From contig NZ_JASITE010000011.1 of NCBI RefSeq assembly GCF_030767025.1, positions 62,001 to 126,000 on the forward strand: a stretch of 64,000 nt of DNA, in the 5' to 3' direction. Under the pieces are notes generated by a model. It made no database searches and had not been told where the DNA came from. It worked only from the letters and a program-made list of their open reading frames with translations. A program made the position numbers and the translations under genes. The stretch is from Nocardia sp. CC227C. GTDB lineage: Bacteria > Actinomycetota > Actinomycetes > Mycobacteriales > Mycobacteriaceae. Below, one piece after another: positions 1 through 9,735 of this stretch; the stretch's first letter is position 1; every line of letters begins with the position of its first letter.

Positions 1-962
1 GGCCGCAGTCGTACCGGTCCATCGACCACGGCCCCATGGGCAACGATCTCGAGGCGCTGTTCCAGTTCCCCTCCGAATCACTGGGCGGCATGCTCTCGCC
101 GGGCACGAACGTGGCCATCAATCCCACCGAGGAGAACTCGTATTTCGGCTGGCCGCTGCTACTGCTCGTCACCGTCGGCGCGATCCTGCTGTGGCGCAAC
201 CGGGTGGTGCGCGCGGCGAGCGTGGTGATCGTGGCGTTCACCCTGCTGTCGCTGGGGTCGAGCCTGATGATCGGCCGCGAGGACACCGGAATCACGCTGC
301 CCTGGCACTGGTTCGAGCAGCTGCCGCTGGTGAATTCGGTGCTGGAATCGCGCTTCACCTTCGCCGCCATACCGGCCATCGCCGCCATTCTGGCGCTGGC
401 GACGCAGCGCGCGGTGCTGTACTGGCGGGAGTCGGCGACCGACTGGCGGCCGCTGGCCTGGTTCGCCGCGCTGGCCGTGGCGCTGGTACCGCTCACGCCC
501 ACCATTCTTCCGGTGGTGCAGCGCGCCCCCACCCCGGCCTTCTTCGCCGACGGCACCGTGAACCGGTATGTCACCGACGGTTCCGTGGTGATCGTGCCGC
601 CGCCGACCCCGCCGGACGCCCGCGCCCTGCGCTGGCAGACCGCCGCCGACTTCAGCTTCCCGCTGGCGGGCGGCTATTTCGTGGGGCCCACCGGTTCCGA
701 CAAGAAGGGCCGCTACGGCCCCGACGACCGGCCCACCGCCACCCTGCTCATGAAAGCCCAGCAGGCCGACCGGGTTCCGGTCGTCGACGACGCGCTGCGC
801 GCCCAGGCGCTGGCGGATCTGCGGTACTGGCAGGCCGATGTGCTGGTGCTGCCGCCCACCGAACACGGCGAGGTACTGCGCCTCACCGTGGACCAGCTGC
901 TCGGCTTCCACGGGCAGCGCGTCAACGGTGTCTGGATCTGGGATGTGCGCGGACTCGTCTGA
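1..962 (+). CDS. C-terminal part of a polytopic membrane protein, possibly a GT-C-type glycosyltransferase (5' end outside window)
   Basis: The reading frame is open from the first bases of the window and ends at a TGA at 960-962, so the true start lies upstream. The visible part has at least four hydrophobic segments (for example around WPLLLLVTVGAILLW and PLAWFAALAVALVPL). A soluble C-terminal domain of about 130 residues follows. This pattern of a membrane body plus an extracytoplasmic tail resembles actinobacterial membrane glycosyltransferases. No catalytic motif lies in the visible part, so the function is inferred only from architecture and from its place before the arabinosyltransferase genes. 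It could equally be an unassigned membrane protein. Confidence 0.55.
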   Translation, partial: PQSYRSIDHGPMGNDLEALFQFPSESLGGMLSPGTNVAINPTEENSYFGWPLLLLVTVGAILLWRNRVVRAASVVIVAFTLLSLGSSLMIGREDTGITLPWHWFEQLPLVNSVLESRFTFAAIPAIAAILALATQRAVLYWRESATDWRPLAWFAALAVALVPLTPTILPVVQRAPTPAFFADGTVNRYVTDGSVVIVPPPTPPDARALRWQTAADFSFPLAGGYFVGPTGSDKKGRYGPDDRPTATLLMKAQQADRVPVVDDALRAQALADLRYWQADVLVLPPTEHGEVLRLTVDQLLGFHGQRVNGVWIWDVRGLV

Positions 963-1100
963 GCCACCGATGAATTCCGCCGCGCCGCGCAGTCGCCATT
1001 GGTGTACGGCCCTGTCCCAGCTGCACCACCGCTGAGGCCGTTCGCTCCCGGGTGGTCGCCAACCGCCGGATCGACGGTCCGACAGAAAGCGAGGCTTGCC

Positions 1101-1667
1101 ATGCGAGATCTGATAGTCACCGAGAACATCACCCTCGACGGCGTCATCGACGCGACCGGGGGTTGGTTCGCGCCCGCCGCGGGTCCGGATCAATCCGACC
1201 AGGTCGAGGCGGTACGCGCGCAGTTCGCCGCCTGTGACGCGGTGGTATTCGGGCGGAAGACCTTCGAGGAGATGCGCGGATACTGGCCCACCGTCGTCGA
1301 CACCGACACCACCGGCGTGGCCGAATACCTGAACAAGGTGCACAAGTACGTGCCGTCGCGGACCATGACCGAACCCGGCTGGGACAACTCGACCGTACTG
1401 AGCGGACCGCTCGCCGACGAGATCCGCGCGCTGAAAGCGGCCCCGGGCAACGACATCGTGGTCACCGGCAGCATCAGCGTGGTGCACCAACTCGTCGCCG
1501 CGGGAATGGTCGACGAGTTCCGGCTCTTCACCCACCCGGTGGTGCTCGGCCGGGGCGCGCGGCTGTTCCCCGACGGCACGGCGATTCCGGAACTGCGACT
1601 CGCCGAGACCACGGCATTTCGCTCCGGGGTGGTGCTGTTGCGATACCGGGCGGGCAAGGGTCGATAG
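1101..1667 (+). CDS. Dihydrofolate-reductase-like / RibD C-terminal domain protein
   Basis: The product has 188 aa and starts at the ATG opening MRDLIVTENITLDGVID, a typical N-terminus of the RibD-C/DHFR-like family. That family binds NADPH and reduces pteridine- or pyrimidine-like substrates. The motif VVFGRKTFEEM (about residues 47-57) and the later VVTGSISVVHQLVAAGMVDE are characteristic family segments. Homologues are usually annotated as dihydrofolate reductase family protein, with no proven substrate. The gene ends 11 bp before the first emb gene, so the two may be cotranscribed, though no functional link is evident. I am confident of the family but not of the substrate. Confidence 0.85.
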   Translation: MRDLIVTENITLDGVIDATGGWFAPAAGPDQSDQVEAVRAQFAACDAVVFGRKTFEEMRGYWPTVVDTDTTGVAEYLNKVHKYVPSRTMTEPGWDNSTVLSGPLADEIRALKAAPGNDIVVTGSISVVHQLVAAGMVDEFRLFTHPVVLGRGARLFPDGTAIPELRLAETTAFRSGVVLLRYRAGKGR

Positions 1668-1678
1668 CATCGACGTCC

Positions 1679-4600
1679 GTGCGCGCAGACACCCGAGCGT
1701 TACCCCGACTCCGCCTGATCGCCCTGATCTCCGGTCTGCTGGCCGTCGTGCTGGCAGCGTTGATGCCCATCCTGCCGATCGAGCAGGACCGGCCGACACT
1801 GCACTGGCCGCAGGGCGACACCGCGAATCTCGAAGCGCCGCTGGTGTCGTACACGCCGCTGGAGCTCACCGCCGCGCTGCCGTGCGCGGTGGTGCGCGAC
1901 GGAGTGGAGACCGGCACGCTGTTCTCGACCGTCCCGGCGGCATCCGGGCAGGCGGTGGACAAGGGCCTGGTGGTCCGGGTGGAAGACGAGCCCGCGACCG
2001 GCCGCACCGTTCAGGTGCTGGTGCGCAATATTCCGCTGCTGTCCGCCCCGCTGGCCGAACTCGGTGACTGCGGCGCGCTGACGGTGCACTCCACCGCCGC
2101 CGAGACGCGCACCGAGATCACCGGGGCGGCACGGCAGGACGGCACGCCGTTCGCCGGACAGGTCGGCGGGGACGCGCGGCCGCAGGTGGTGGGTGTCTTC
2201 ACCGATGTGCCACGGGACCGGCTGGGCGCGGCCACGGCCGCGGTCGACATCGACGCGCGCTTCACCTCCAGCCCGGCCCTGCTCAAACGGCTGGCCATGA
2301 TCGGCGCGGTGGTGTTCACCATCATCGCGCTCATCGCGCTGCATCTGATGGACACCACCGACGGACGGCGGCATCGGCGCTTCCTGCCCGCGCGCTGGTG
2401 GAAGTTCGGGCTCGCCGATGTGACGGTACTCGGCACGCTGGGGCTGTGGCACGTCATCGGGGCCAACACCTCCGACGACGGCTACATCCTGAATATGGCT
2501 CGCGCCTCGCGGGAGTCGGGGTACATGGCCAACTACTACCGGTGGTTCGGGGTGGCCGAAGCGCCGTTCGGGTGGCCGTACGAACTACTGGCGTGGATGA
2601 CGCGCATCAGCGACGCCAGCCCGTGGATGCGACTGCCCTCGCTGCTCGCGGGCATCGTGTGCTGGCTGGTGATCAGCCGAGAAGTGCTGCCGCGCCTGGG
2701 CGCTCGCGTGCGACGCGACCGGGTGGCGCTGTGGACGGCCGGACTGGTGTTCCTGGCCGCCTGGCTGCCCTACGACAACGGGCTGCGCCCCGAACCGCTC
2801 ATCGCGGCGGGCGCGCTGCTCACCTGGTGCTCCATGGAACGCGCCATTGCCACCGGACGGCTGCTGCCCGCCGCCGTCGCCGTGCTCATCGCGGCCTTCT
2901 CGCTGGCCGCCGGACCCACCGGGCTGATCTGCCTGGCCGCGCTCATCGCGGGTTCGCGACCGGTGCTCCAGCACATCATCAAGCGGGCGCGGGCGGACTA
3001 CCCGGTGGTGCATCGGGCCGTCGAGCCGCGCTCGGAAGTGGAGCGAGCAGCCGCCGGAGCTGCGGATTCCGCCGCCGCCGATGAGCCGCGGGCCGCGAAG
3101 GCGGCGCACGGCGACGCAGCTGCCGGTTCCACGGCGACCGGCCGGTCGGGCTGGGGAGCCGCGGTCCTGCGCTACGCCGCGCTGCTGGCTCCCGGCGTCG
3201 CGGCCGGAACGCTGGTGCTGGTGGTGGTTTTCGCGGATCAGACGCTGGCCACCGTCATGGAGGCGACCCGGGTGCGCACGCTGGTCGGGCCGAATGTGGC
3301 CTGGTTCGACGAGCGCACGCGGTGGGATTCGCTGCTCATGCTCTCCCCCGACGGATCGCTGTCGCGGCGCTTCGGCGTGCTGATCATGCTGCTCTGCCTC
3401 GGGGTGTGCGTACTGGTGATGCTGCGCAAGAACGGGCGGATTCCGGGCACCTCGCGCGGGCCGTCGGCGCGGATTCTCGGCATCGTGTTCATGTCGCTGC
3501 TGCTCATGATGTTCACCCCCACCAAGTGGACCCACCACTTCGGCGTGTACGCGGGGCTGGCCGGTTCACTGGCCGCGCTGACGGCGGTCGCGGTGGGCGT
3601 CAACGGGATTCGCTCGCCGCGCAATCGTTCGCTGTTCACGGCGGCGGTGTTCTTCCTGCTCGCCGTCACCTTCACCGGGTCCAACGGCTGGTGGTACGTG
3701 TCCAGCTACGGTGTCCCGTGGTGGGACAAAGCGCCGTCCATCGCCGGGAAGGGCTTCTCGACGCTGTTCCTCGGGCTCTCGGTGATCTTCCTGCTCGTCG
3801 CGCTGATCCAGCACTACCGGCAGCCGTACACGAGAACCCCGCGCGGCACAGGACGTTTCGACAAGTTCGCCACCATGCCGCTCACCATCGCGGTGGCCGC
3901 GCTGGTGCTGTTCGAGGTGGCGTCGCTGACCAAGGCGACGGTCACCCAGTACCCGGCCTACTCCATCGCCGAATCGAATCTGCGTGCGCTGGGCGGGGAT
4001 TCGTGCGCACTGGCCAATGAGGTGCTGGTGGAGACCGATACACCCGATTCGCTGCTGCAACCCTTCGAGGGGTCGCCCGCCGACGGGCTGGATGCCGAGA
4101 ACACCGGTTTCACCCCCGACGGGGTGGCCGCCGACCTCACCGCCGACGAGGAGGAGACGGTCACCGGCAGCGCCAATTCCGTCGGCACCGACGACAACAA
4201 GACCAGCCGCACCACCGGTGCGGGCACCGGCGGCGGCAGCCGTCAGCAGGCGGGGATCAACGGCTCGAATGTGGCGCTGCCCTTCGGGCTCGATCCGGCG
4301 CGCACCCCCGTACTCGGCAGCTACACCCGGGACGAGCAGCGGGTCGCCGACCTCACCACCCACTGGTACCGGCTGGATCTGACCGACAGCATGCGCGACG
4401 ACCCGGCCTACCGGGTGCTCGCCGTCACCGCCGCCGGGCGCATCCGCTACATCGACGCCGACGGCGTCGAGACCTACGGTCAGGACCTGTGGGTCGAATA
4501 CGGCACCCGCGCCGACGACGGCACCGTGACCGACATCGGCCGCATCCGCCCCATCGATATCGGCCCGGCCCCCTCCTGGCGCAACCTGCGGGTGCCGCTG

Positions 4601-5086
4601 CGCGATATTCCGGCCTCGGCCAACGCCGTTCGTCTGGTCGCCCATGACGCCGACATCACCCAGAAGCAGTGGCTGGCCGTCACCCCGCCGCGCCTGCCCA
4701 AGCTGGCCACCCTCGATTCGGTGGTCGGCCGGACCGCCCCGGTGCTGGAGGACTGGCACGTCGGCCTCGCCTTCCCCTGCCAGCGCCCCTTCGACCACCA
4801 CGACGGCGTCGCCGAAGTCCCGCAGTGGCGCATCATGCCCGACCGGATCGGCTCCGACGCCTCCAATGCCTGGCAGGACGATATCGGCGGCGGCCCCCTC
4901 GGCTGGACCGGCCTGCTCCTGAAGGCCCAGACCGTACCCACCTATCTGGACGACGACTGGGGACGGGACTGGGGTTCGCTGGAGAAGTTCACGCCGTACG
5001 TGAGCGACGCCGAACCGGCCGAACTGGACGTCACCGTGCAGACCCGCTCCGGGCTGGCCGATGACGCCCCGATCCGGGCGCGGTGA
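1679..5086 (+). CDS. emb: Arabinosyltransferase, Emb family (first copy, with central hydrophilic insertion)
   Basis: This is a 1135-aa integral membrane GT-C enzyme of the EmbA/B/C family, which adds arabinofuranose from decaprenyl-phospho-arabinose to cell-wall arabinan. It starts at GTG (MRADTRALPRLRL). An N-terminal membrane helix and an extracytoplasmic jelly-roll-like domain (about 40-205) come first. The conserved NTSDDGY loop follows, with catalytic-type Asp at about 266-267, then a multi-helix core, then a C-terminal extracytoplasmic domain (about 755-1135) with Gly/Thr-rich linkers. Residues equivalent to Ile303, Leu304 and Met306 of M. tuberculosis EmbB are I, L and M. A charged Ala/Glu-rich insertion of about 55 residues (roughly 437-493) sits between membrane helices and is absent from the second copy. 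I cannot decide between EmbA, EmbB and EmbC. Confidence 0.93.
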   Translation: MRADTRALPRLRLIALISGLLAVVLAALMPILPIEQDRPTLHWPQGDTANLEAPLVSYTPLELTAALPCAVVRDGVETGTLFSTVPAASGQAVDKGLVVRVEDEPATGRTVQVLVRNIPLLSAPLAELGDCGALTVHSTAAETRTEITGAARQDGTPFAGQVGGDARPQVVGVFTDVPRDRLGAATAAVDIDARFTSSPALLKRLAMIGAVVFTIIALIALHLMDTTDGRRHRRFLPARWWKFGLADVTVLGTLGLWHVIGANTSDDGYILNMARASRESGYMANYYRWFGVAEAPFGWPYELLAWMTRISDASPWMRLPSLLAGIVCWLVISREVLPRLGARVRRDRVALWTAGLVFLAAWLPYDNGLRPEPLIAAGALLTWCSMERAIATGRLLPAAVAVLIAAFSLAAGPTGLICLAALIAGSRPVLQHIIKRARADYPVVHRAVEPRSEVERAAAGAADSAAADEPRAAKAAHGDAAAGSTATGRSGWGAAVLRYAALLAPGVAAGTLVLVVVFADQTLATVMEATRVRTLVGPNVAWFDERTRWDSLLMLSPDGSLSRRFGVLIMLLCLGVCVLVMLRKNGRIPGTSRGPSARILGIVFMSLLLMMFTPTKWTHHFGVYAGLAGSLAALTAVAVGVNGIRSPRNRSLFTAAVFFLLAVTFTGSNGWWYVSSYGVPWWDKAPSIAGKGFSTLFLGLSVIFLLVALIQHYRQPYTRTPRGTGRFDKFATMPLTIAVAALVLFEVASLTKATVTQYPAYSIAESNLRALGGDSCALANEVLVETDTPDSLLQPFEGSPADGLDAENTGFTPDGVAADLTADEEETVTGSANSVGTDDNKTSRTTGAGTGGGSRQQAGINGSNVALPFGLDPARTPVLGSYTRDEQRVADLTTHWYRLDLTDSMRDDPAYRVLAVTAAGRIRYIDADGVETYGQDLWVEYGTRADDGTVTDIGRIRPIDIGPAPSWRNLRVPLRDIPASANAVRLVAHDADITQKQWLAVTPPRLPKLATLDSVVGRTAPVLEDWHVGLAFPCQRPFDHHDGVAEVPQWRIMPDRIGSDASNAWQDDIGGGPLGWTGLLLKAQTVPTYLDDDWGRDWGSLEKFTPYVSDAEPAELDVTVQTRSGLADDAPIRAR

Positions 5087-5378
5087 TCGGGGCCGCTCGA
5101 TCGGTGAAGTCAGCGCGCCCCACGGTGCCCCCGTGGATGACGCGAGCCGCCGCCGCATGGAGTGGCTGCTCGCCCACCCCGACTCCCCCGCGCTGGACCA
5201 CACCCACTGACACTGCGGGCCCCGACGCCGAGCCTCACTCGGGGGCACACGTTGACCTGGCGGTTTACCGGACCGCACCGCGAGTCTTTCCGGCTGGAAT
5301 CAACTCGGCCCGGTATACGTCCCGCAACGGCCCAGTGAACGCGGTCACTCACAGCGTTGCCAGATACCATCTCTCACC

Positions 5379-8300
5379 GTGCCCGACGCCACCGCAGCTG
5401 TACTCACCAAGCCGACACCGCCCGAGACGCCCGCCGCGACGCCGCGTGACTTCCGCACCGCGAAGATCATCGCGATAGTCGCGGGCGTGCTGGGAGCGCT
5501 GCTCGCGCTGGCTACGCCGTTCCTTCCCGTCAAGCAGACGACGGCGGTGATCGACTGGCCGCAGAACGGGACGCTGGGCAATATCCAAGCGCCGCTCATG
5601 TCGCAGGTGCCCATCGATCTGAATGTCGCCATACCCTGTTCGGCGGTGACGCAGCTGGCGGATCCGCGGGGCGGGATCCTGCTGTCGACCGCGCCGCCGC
5701 AGGGCCGGGAGGCCGACCTGCAGGCGCTGTTCGTGCGGGTGTCGGGCGAGACGGTGGACGTGGTGGACCGCAATGCCGTGGTGGCGTCCGCGCAGCGGTC
5801 CGAGATGAGCGAATGCTCGCAGATCGTCATCACCTCCGACAGCACGCGCACCCACGCGAAATTCGAGGGGCTGACCCGGACCATCGAGCGCCCGCTGCCC
5901 GGCGGTGGCACCGAAACCGTGGTGGTGCCGCTGGAGGGGCAGCTGCTCGGGGATCTGCGCCCGCAGGTGGTCGGCGTCTTCACCGATCTGGTCGGCGACG
6001 TCCCGGCGGGGCTGGCCTTCACCATGACGGTGGATTCGCGGTTCTCCTCCACGCCGACCATCGTCAAACTGGTCGCGCTCATCGGCGCGGTGCTGCTCAC
6101 CCTGATCGCCATGGCCGCGCTGGGTGTACTCGACACCGCGGACGGTCGCGGGCACCGGCGCATCTTCCCTCGGCACTGGTCGAAACCCACCTGGGCGGAC
6201 GGCGCGGTGATCGGCACGCTGACGCTGTGGCACTTCGTGGGCGCGAACACCTCCGACGACGGCTACATCCTCACCATGACCCGGGTCGCACCGCACGCGG
6301 GCTACATGGCCAACTACTTCCGCTGGTACGGCGTGCCGGAAGCGCCGTTCGGCTGGTACTACTACGTCATCCAGGCATTCGCCGAAATCTCCACCGCCAG
6401 TGCGTGGGTGCGGATTCCGGCGCTGCTGTGCGGCATCCTCTGCTGGCTGGTGATCAGCCGCGAGGTGGTGCCGCGCCTGGGGCGGGGCGTGCGCAACTCC
6501 AGGGTGGCGCTGTGGACCGGTGGGCTGGTGTTCCTGGCCTTCTGGCTGCCCTACGACAACGGGCTGCGCTCGGAACCCATCGTGGCCCTGGGCGCGCTGC
6601 TGACCTGGGTGTCCATCGAGCGGGCCATCGCCACCTCGCGGCTGCTGCCCGCGGCCGTCGCGGTATTGATCGCGGCGTTCACGCTGGCCGCCGCGCCCAC
6701 CGGTCTGATGTGTGTGGCGGCGCTGCTGGTCGCCATCCGGCCGCTGGTGCGCATCGTGGTGCGCAAACATCGGGAACTGGGCACCACCGCGCTGCTCGCG
6801 CCCATTGCCGCCGCCGGATTCCTGGTGCTCGTGGTGGTATTCGGCGACCAGACCTTCGCCGGAATCATGGAGGCCAACCGGGTCCGCCAGGACACCGGCC
6901 CCAACCTGGCCTGGTACGAGGACTACCTGCGCTACTACTACCTGTTCGTGGAGACCGTGGACGGTTCGCTGTCGCGGCGGTTCGCCTTCCTGGTCATGAT
7001 CCTGTGCCTGATCACCACCATGTTGCTGCTGCTGCGGCGGCGGCAGCTGGCGGGCATCGCCAGCGCGCCGACCTGGCGGCTCATGGGCGTGGTGTTCGGA
7101 ACCATCTTCTTCATGATGTTCAACCCGACCAAGTGGACGCACCACTTCGGCGCGTACGCGGGTATCGCGGGCTCGCTGGCGGCGGTGACGGCGGTCGCGG
7201 TGTCGGCAACGGCACTGCGGTCACGCAAGAACCGGTCGGTGTTCCTGGCGGGTCTGCTGTTCACCCTCGCCGTCGCCTTCTCCGGCATCAACGGGTACTG
7301 GTACGTATCCAGCTTCGGGGTGCCGTGGTTCGACAAGCGGGTGTCCTTCCAGGGCTACCAGTCCAACACCGTCATGCTCATGCTGTTCGGGCTGGCGCTC
7401 GCGCTGGTGGCCTGGCAGTCGCTGCGCGAGGGCTACGCCAAACCGCCCGCCGACCCCCGGACCAAGCGCGGCAGGCGGATTCGCAAGTTCGCCGCCATCC
7501 CGCTCACCGTGGTGGCCGCGTTCATGGTGCTGTTCGAGGTGCTGTCGCTGGTGAAGGGCGCGTACTCGCAGTACCCGGCGTACTCGCTGGCCCGGTCGAA
7601 TATCGACGCGCTGGGCGGCAATTCGTGCGGTCTCGCCAATGACGTTCTGGTGGAAGCCGATTCGAACGGCGGCAACCTGCAACCCATCATCGACCCGGAG
7701 CGGCCGCCGCTGAACGGCGATCCGCTCGCCGGGCAGAAGCCGGTCGGGTTCTCCCCCAACGGCGTTCCCGAACAGCTCGACGCCGACAGTGTCGAGGTGA
7801 AGCCGGGCACCGGCAACACCTCCACCCAGACCATCGGCCCCGCCTTCGCCGAGGGCGAGAACGCGGGCACCGGCGGCGGTCTGGGCGCGGAAGGCGTCAA
7901 CGGCTCCGTCGCCGCGCTGCCCTTCGGCCTCGACCCGGCCACCACGCCGGTCATGGGCAGCTGGCAGGACGGGGTGCAGCAGCCCGCCGAGCTGTACTCC
8001 AGCTGGTACCAACTGCCCGCCCGCACAGCGGATTCGCCGCTGGTGGTCATGTCGGTGGCCGGACGCGTCATGTCCTTCGACGACACCGGGCGCATGACCT
8101 ACGGCCAGGACCTGTTCCTGGACTACGGGCGGCGGCTGCCCGACGGCAGCATCGAACAGCTCGGCTCGTACCGGCCGCGCGATATCGGTCCCGCCCCGTC
8201 GTGGCGGAATGTGCGGGTGCCGCGGGACGAACTGCCCGGTGACGCCGACGTGGTGCGCATCCACGCCAAGGACCCGATCCTCATCGGCGACCAGTGGCTG

Positions 8301-8708
8301 GCCTTCACCCCGCCGCGCGTGCCGAAGCTGCAGTCGCTCAACAGCTTCATCGGCGGCACCCAGCCGGTGCTGCTGGACTGGGCCGTGGGCCTGCAGTTCC
8401 CCTGCCAGCAGCCGTTCAACCACCGCTACGGCGTTGCGGACGTGCCGAACTACCGCATCCTGCCGGACCGGCCGCTCGCGGTCAGCTCCACCAATACCTG
8501 GCAGGCCGAGGAATTCGGTGGGCCGCTCGGCTTCTCCCAGATGATCGCGGGATCGGTCACCATCCCGACCTATCTGAAGGACGACTGGGCGCGCGACTGG
8601 GGTTCGCTGGAACGCTACGACCAGTTCTACCCGGCCACCCCGGCCGAGATCACCACCGGCACCGAAACCCGTTCCGGCTGGTGGAGTCCCGGCAAGATGC
8701 GGGTCTGA
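5379..8708 (+). CDS. emb: Arabinosyltransferase, Emb family (second copy)
   Basis: This is a 1109-aa Emb-family arabinosyltransferase, paralogous to the gene ending at 5086. It starts at GTG with MPDATAAVLTKPTPPETP, and the first membrane helix begins near residue 29. The catalytic loop NTSDDGY has its Asp pair at about 293-294, followed by TMTRVAPHAGYMANYFRWYG. The residues matching EmbB Ile303/Leu304/Met306 are again I, L and M. The C-terminal carbohydrate-binding-like domain starts near residue 740 and carries a Gly-rich linker. The gene is separated from the first emb by 292 bp, so it may have its own promoter. A GC-rich inverted repeat lies just after its stop. The individual Emb letter is not assignable here. 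Confidence 0.93.
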   Translation: MPDATAAVLTKPTPPETPAATPRDFRTAKIIAIVAGVLGALLALATPFLPVKQTTAVIDWPQNGTLGNIQAPLMSQVPIDLNVAIPCSAVTQLADPRGGILLSTAPPQGREADLQALFVRVSGETVDVVDRNAVVASAQRSEMSECSQIVITSDSTRTHAKFEGLTRTIERPLPGGGTETVVVPLEGQLLGDLRPQVVGVFTDLVGDVPAGLAFTMTVDSRFSSTPTIVKLVALIGAVLLTLIAMAALGVLDTADGRGHRRIFPRHWSKPTWADGAVIGTLTLWHFVGANTSDDGYILTMTRVAPHAGYMANYFRWYGVPEAPFGWYYYVIQAFAEISTASAWVRIPALLCGILCWLVISREVVPRLGRGVRNSRVALWTGGLVFLAFWLPYDNGLRSEPIVALGALLTWVSIERAIATSRLLPAAVAVLIAAFTLAAAPTGLMCVAALLVAIRPLVRIVVRKHRELGTTALLAPIAAAGFLVLVVVFGDQTFAGIMEANRVRQDTGPNLAWYEDYLRYYYLFVETVDGSLSRRFAFLVMILCLITTMLLLLRRRQLAGIASAPTWRLMGVVFGTIFFMMFNPTKWTHHFGAYAGIAGSLAAVTAVAVSATALRSRKNRSVFLAGLLFTLAVAFSGINGYWYVSSFGVPWFDKRVSFQGYQSNTVMLMLFGLALALVAWQSLREGYAKPPADPRTKRGRRIRKFAAIPLTVVAAFMVLFEVLSLVKGAYSQYPAYSLARSNIDALGGNSCGLANDVLVEADSNGGNLQPIIDPERPPLNGDPLAGQKPVGFSPNGVPEQLDADSVEVKPGTGNTSTQTIGPAFAEGENAGTGGGLGAEGVNGSVAALPFGLDPATTPVMGSWQDGVQQPAELYSSWYQLPARTADSPLVVMSVAGRVMSFDDTGRMTYGQDLFLDYGRRLPDGSIEQLGSYRPRDIGPAPSWRNVRVPRDELPGDADVVRIHAKDPILIGDQWLAFTPPRVPKLQSLNSFIGGTQPVLLDWAVGLQFPCQQPFNHRYGVADVPNYRILPDRPLAVSSTNTWQAEEFGGPLGFSQMIAGSVTIPTYLKDDWARDWGSLERYDQFYPATPAEITTGTETRSGWWSPGKMRV

Positions 8709-8727
8709 GCCGACCCGTCCGGCACTC

Positions 8728-8762
8728 GCGCCCCCTTTCCGGCATCCGCTGGGAGGGGGCGC
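8728..8762. terminator. Possible bidirectional terminator between convergent genes
   Basis: Inverted arms GCGCCCCC (8728-8735) and GGGGGCGC (8755-8762) flank a 19-nt loop. They lie between the end of the second emb gene (+) and the end of the alpha/beta hydrolase gene (-). There is no T-run, and the arms are short for the loop size, so this is only a plausible terminator. Confidence 0.35.
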
Positions 8763-8790
8763 TGTCGCATCGCGCGGACGCTGTGGCCAT

Positions 8791-9600
8791 TCAGCGCCGC
8801 CCCGCGGCCGCCGTTTCCCGGACCGCCGCCGCGATGGCGCGAAAGTCCCTGCGCAACAGGTGGGAATGGTTGCTCGTCACCTTCGCGCTGACGCGGATGC
8901 GCGGGTTGCGGGCGCACACCGCGTCGAGGCTGGTGCGGATGCGTTCCTGCTCGTCGCCACGGCTGCCGAAGGACTTCCCCGAGGCCACCACATAGCGGGT
9001 CGGCACGCCGATGCCGTCCAGCACCGGACCCAGCTCGCGCTCGCGGGAGAGCCTGCCCAGTTCGATATTGCTCTCGGCCTGCTGCGCCGCCGACATGCGC
9101 GGCGTCAGGCGCGTCGGACGCAGCAGCGGCATGACCCAGTTCAACCGCTGGAACAGCTTGCGGATCCGCCGCTCCATGGCGTCGTCCAGCCAGTCGTACG
9201 GGAACGCGCCGTCGACCAGCACCGCGCCCACGGCACGATCCGGATTGCGGGCGGCCCAGTGCGCGCCGACGAGCGCCCCGTAGGACCAGCCCACCACCAG
9301 CGCCCGGTCCACACCCCGGGCCGCCAGGACGGCATCCACATCCCGGACGGCGGCCTCGAAGGAGTAGTCGGCCGAACGCCGCGACTTGCCGCGCGCCCGC
9401 TCGTCGAAGGTGATGTGGCGGAACTCGGCACCGAGTTCGGCGACAACCCGCTTCCAATAGCCCCGGGTGGCGAACTGACCGTTGAGATAGACCACCGGAA
9501 TCCCGGGGCCGCCGGTGTCGGTGACGGCCAGGGCGGTGTCCTCGACCGGCACCATGCCGGTCCAGGCCGAAGGGGCGGTGGTGGTGTTGTTCGTCGTCAT
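8791..9600 (-). CDS. Alpha/beta hydrolase
   Basis: The product has 269 aa, starting at the ATG that opens MTTNNTTTAPSAWTGM. It has the alpha/beta-hydrolase fold: the oxyanion strand VVYLNG, the segment FDERARGKS, and a nucleophile elbow VVGWSYGALVG with Ser106. A late His (245 or 247, in TSNHSHLLRRDF) can complete the triad. There is no signal peptide, so it is cytoplasmic. The family includes esterases, epoxide hydrolases and haloperoxidase-like enzymes, and the substrate cannot be read from sequence. It converges with the emb genes and is not obviously part of the wall operons. Confidence 0.85.
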   Translation of the reverse strand: MTTNNTTTAPSAWTGMVPVEDTALAVTDTGGPGIPVVYLNGQFATRGYWKRVVAELGAEFRHITFDERARGKSRRSADYSFEAAVRDVDAVLAARGVDRALVVGWSYGALVGAHWAARNPDRAVGAVLVDGAFPYDWLDDAMERRIRKLFQRLNWVMPLLRPTRLTPRMSAAQQAESNIELGRLSRERELGPVLDGIGVPTRYVVASGKSFGSRGDEQERIRTSLDAVCARNPRIRVSAKVTSNHSHLLRRDFRAIAAAVRETAAAGRR

Positions 9601-9735
9601 GGCTACCACTGTCGGCGGCGGGGCTGACGCCGCCCTGACACCGACCTGACACGCCCGCCGACGCGCCCGCCGACGCAGCGGAGCACACCGCGCGCTACCG
9701 TGCCGGGCACCCGCCCGAATCACCGACGCCCGACA

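Noticed and set aside
1..962. Assignment of the first gene as AftA
   Set aside because: AftA lies upstream of the emb genes in mycobacteria, but none of its motifs was recognised in this fragment, so only a generic membrane-protein call is made.
159..1799. Long antisense frame across the first two genes
   Set aside because: Arg/Gly/Pro-rich translation with no motif; the forward frames encode recognisable proteins.
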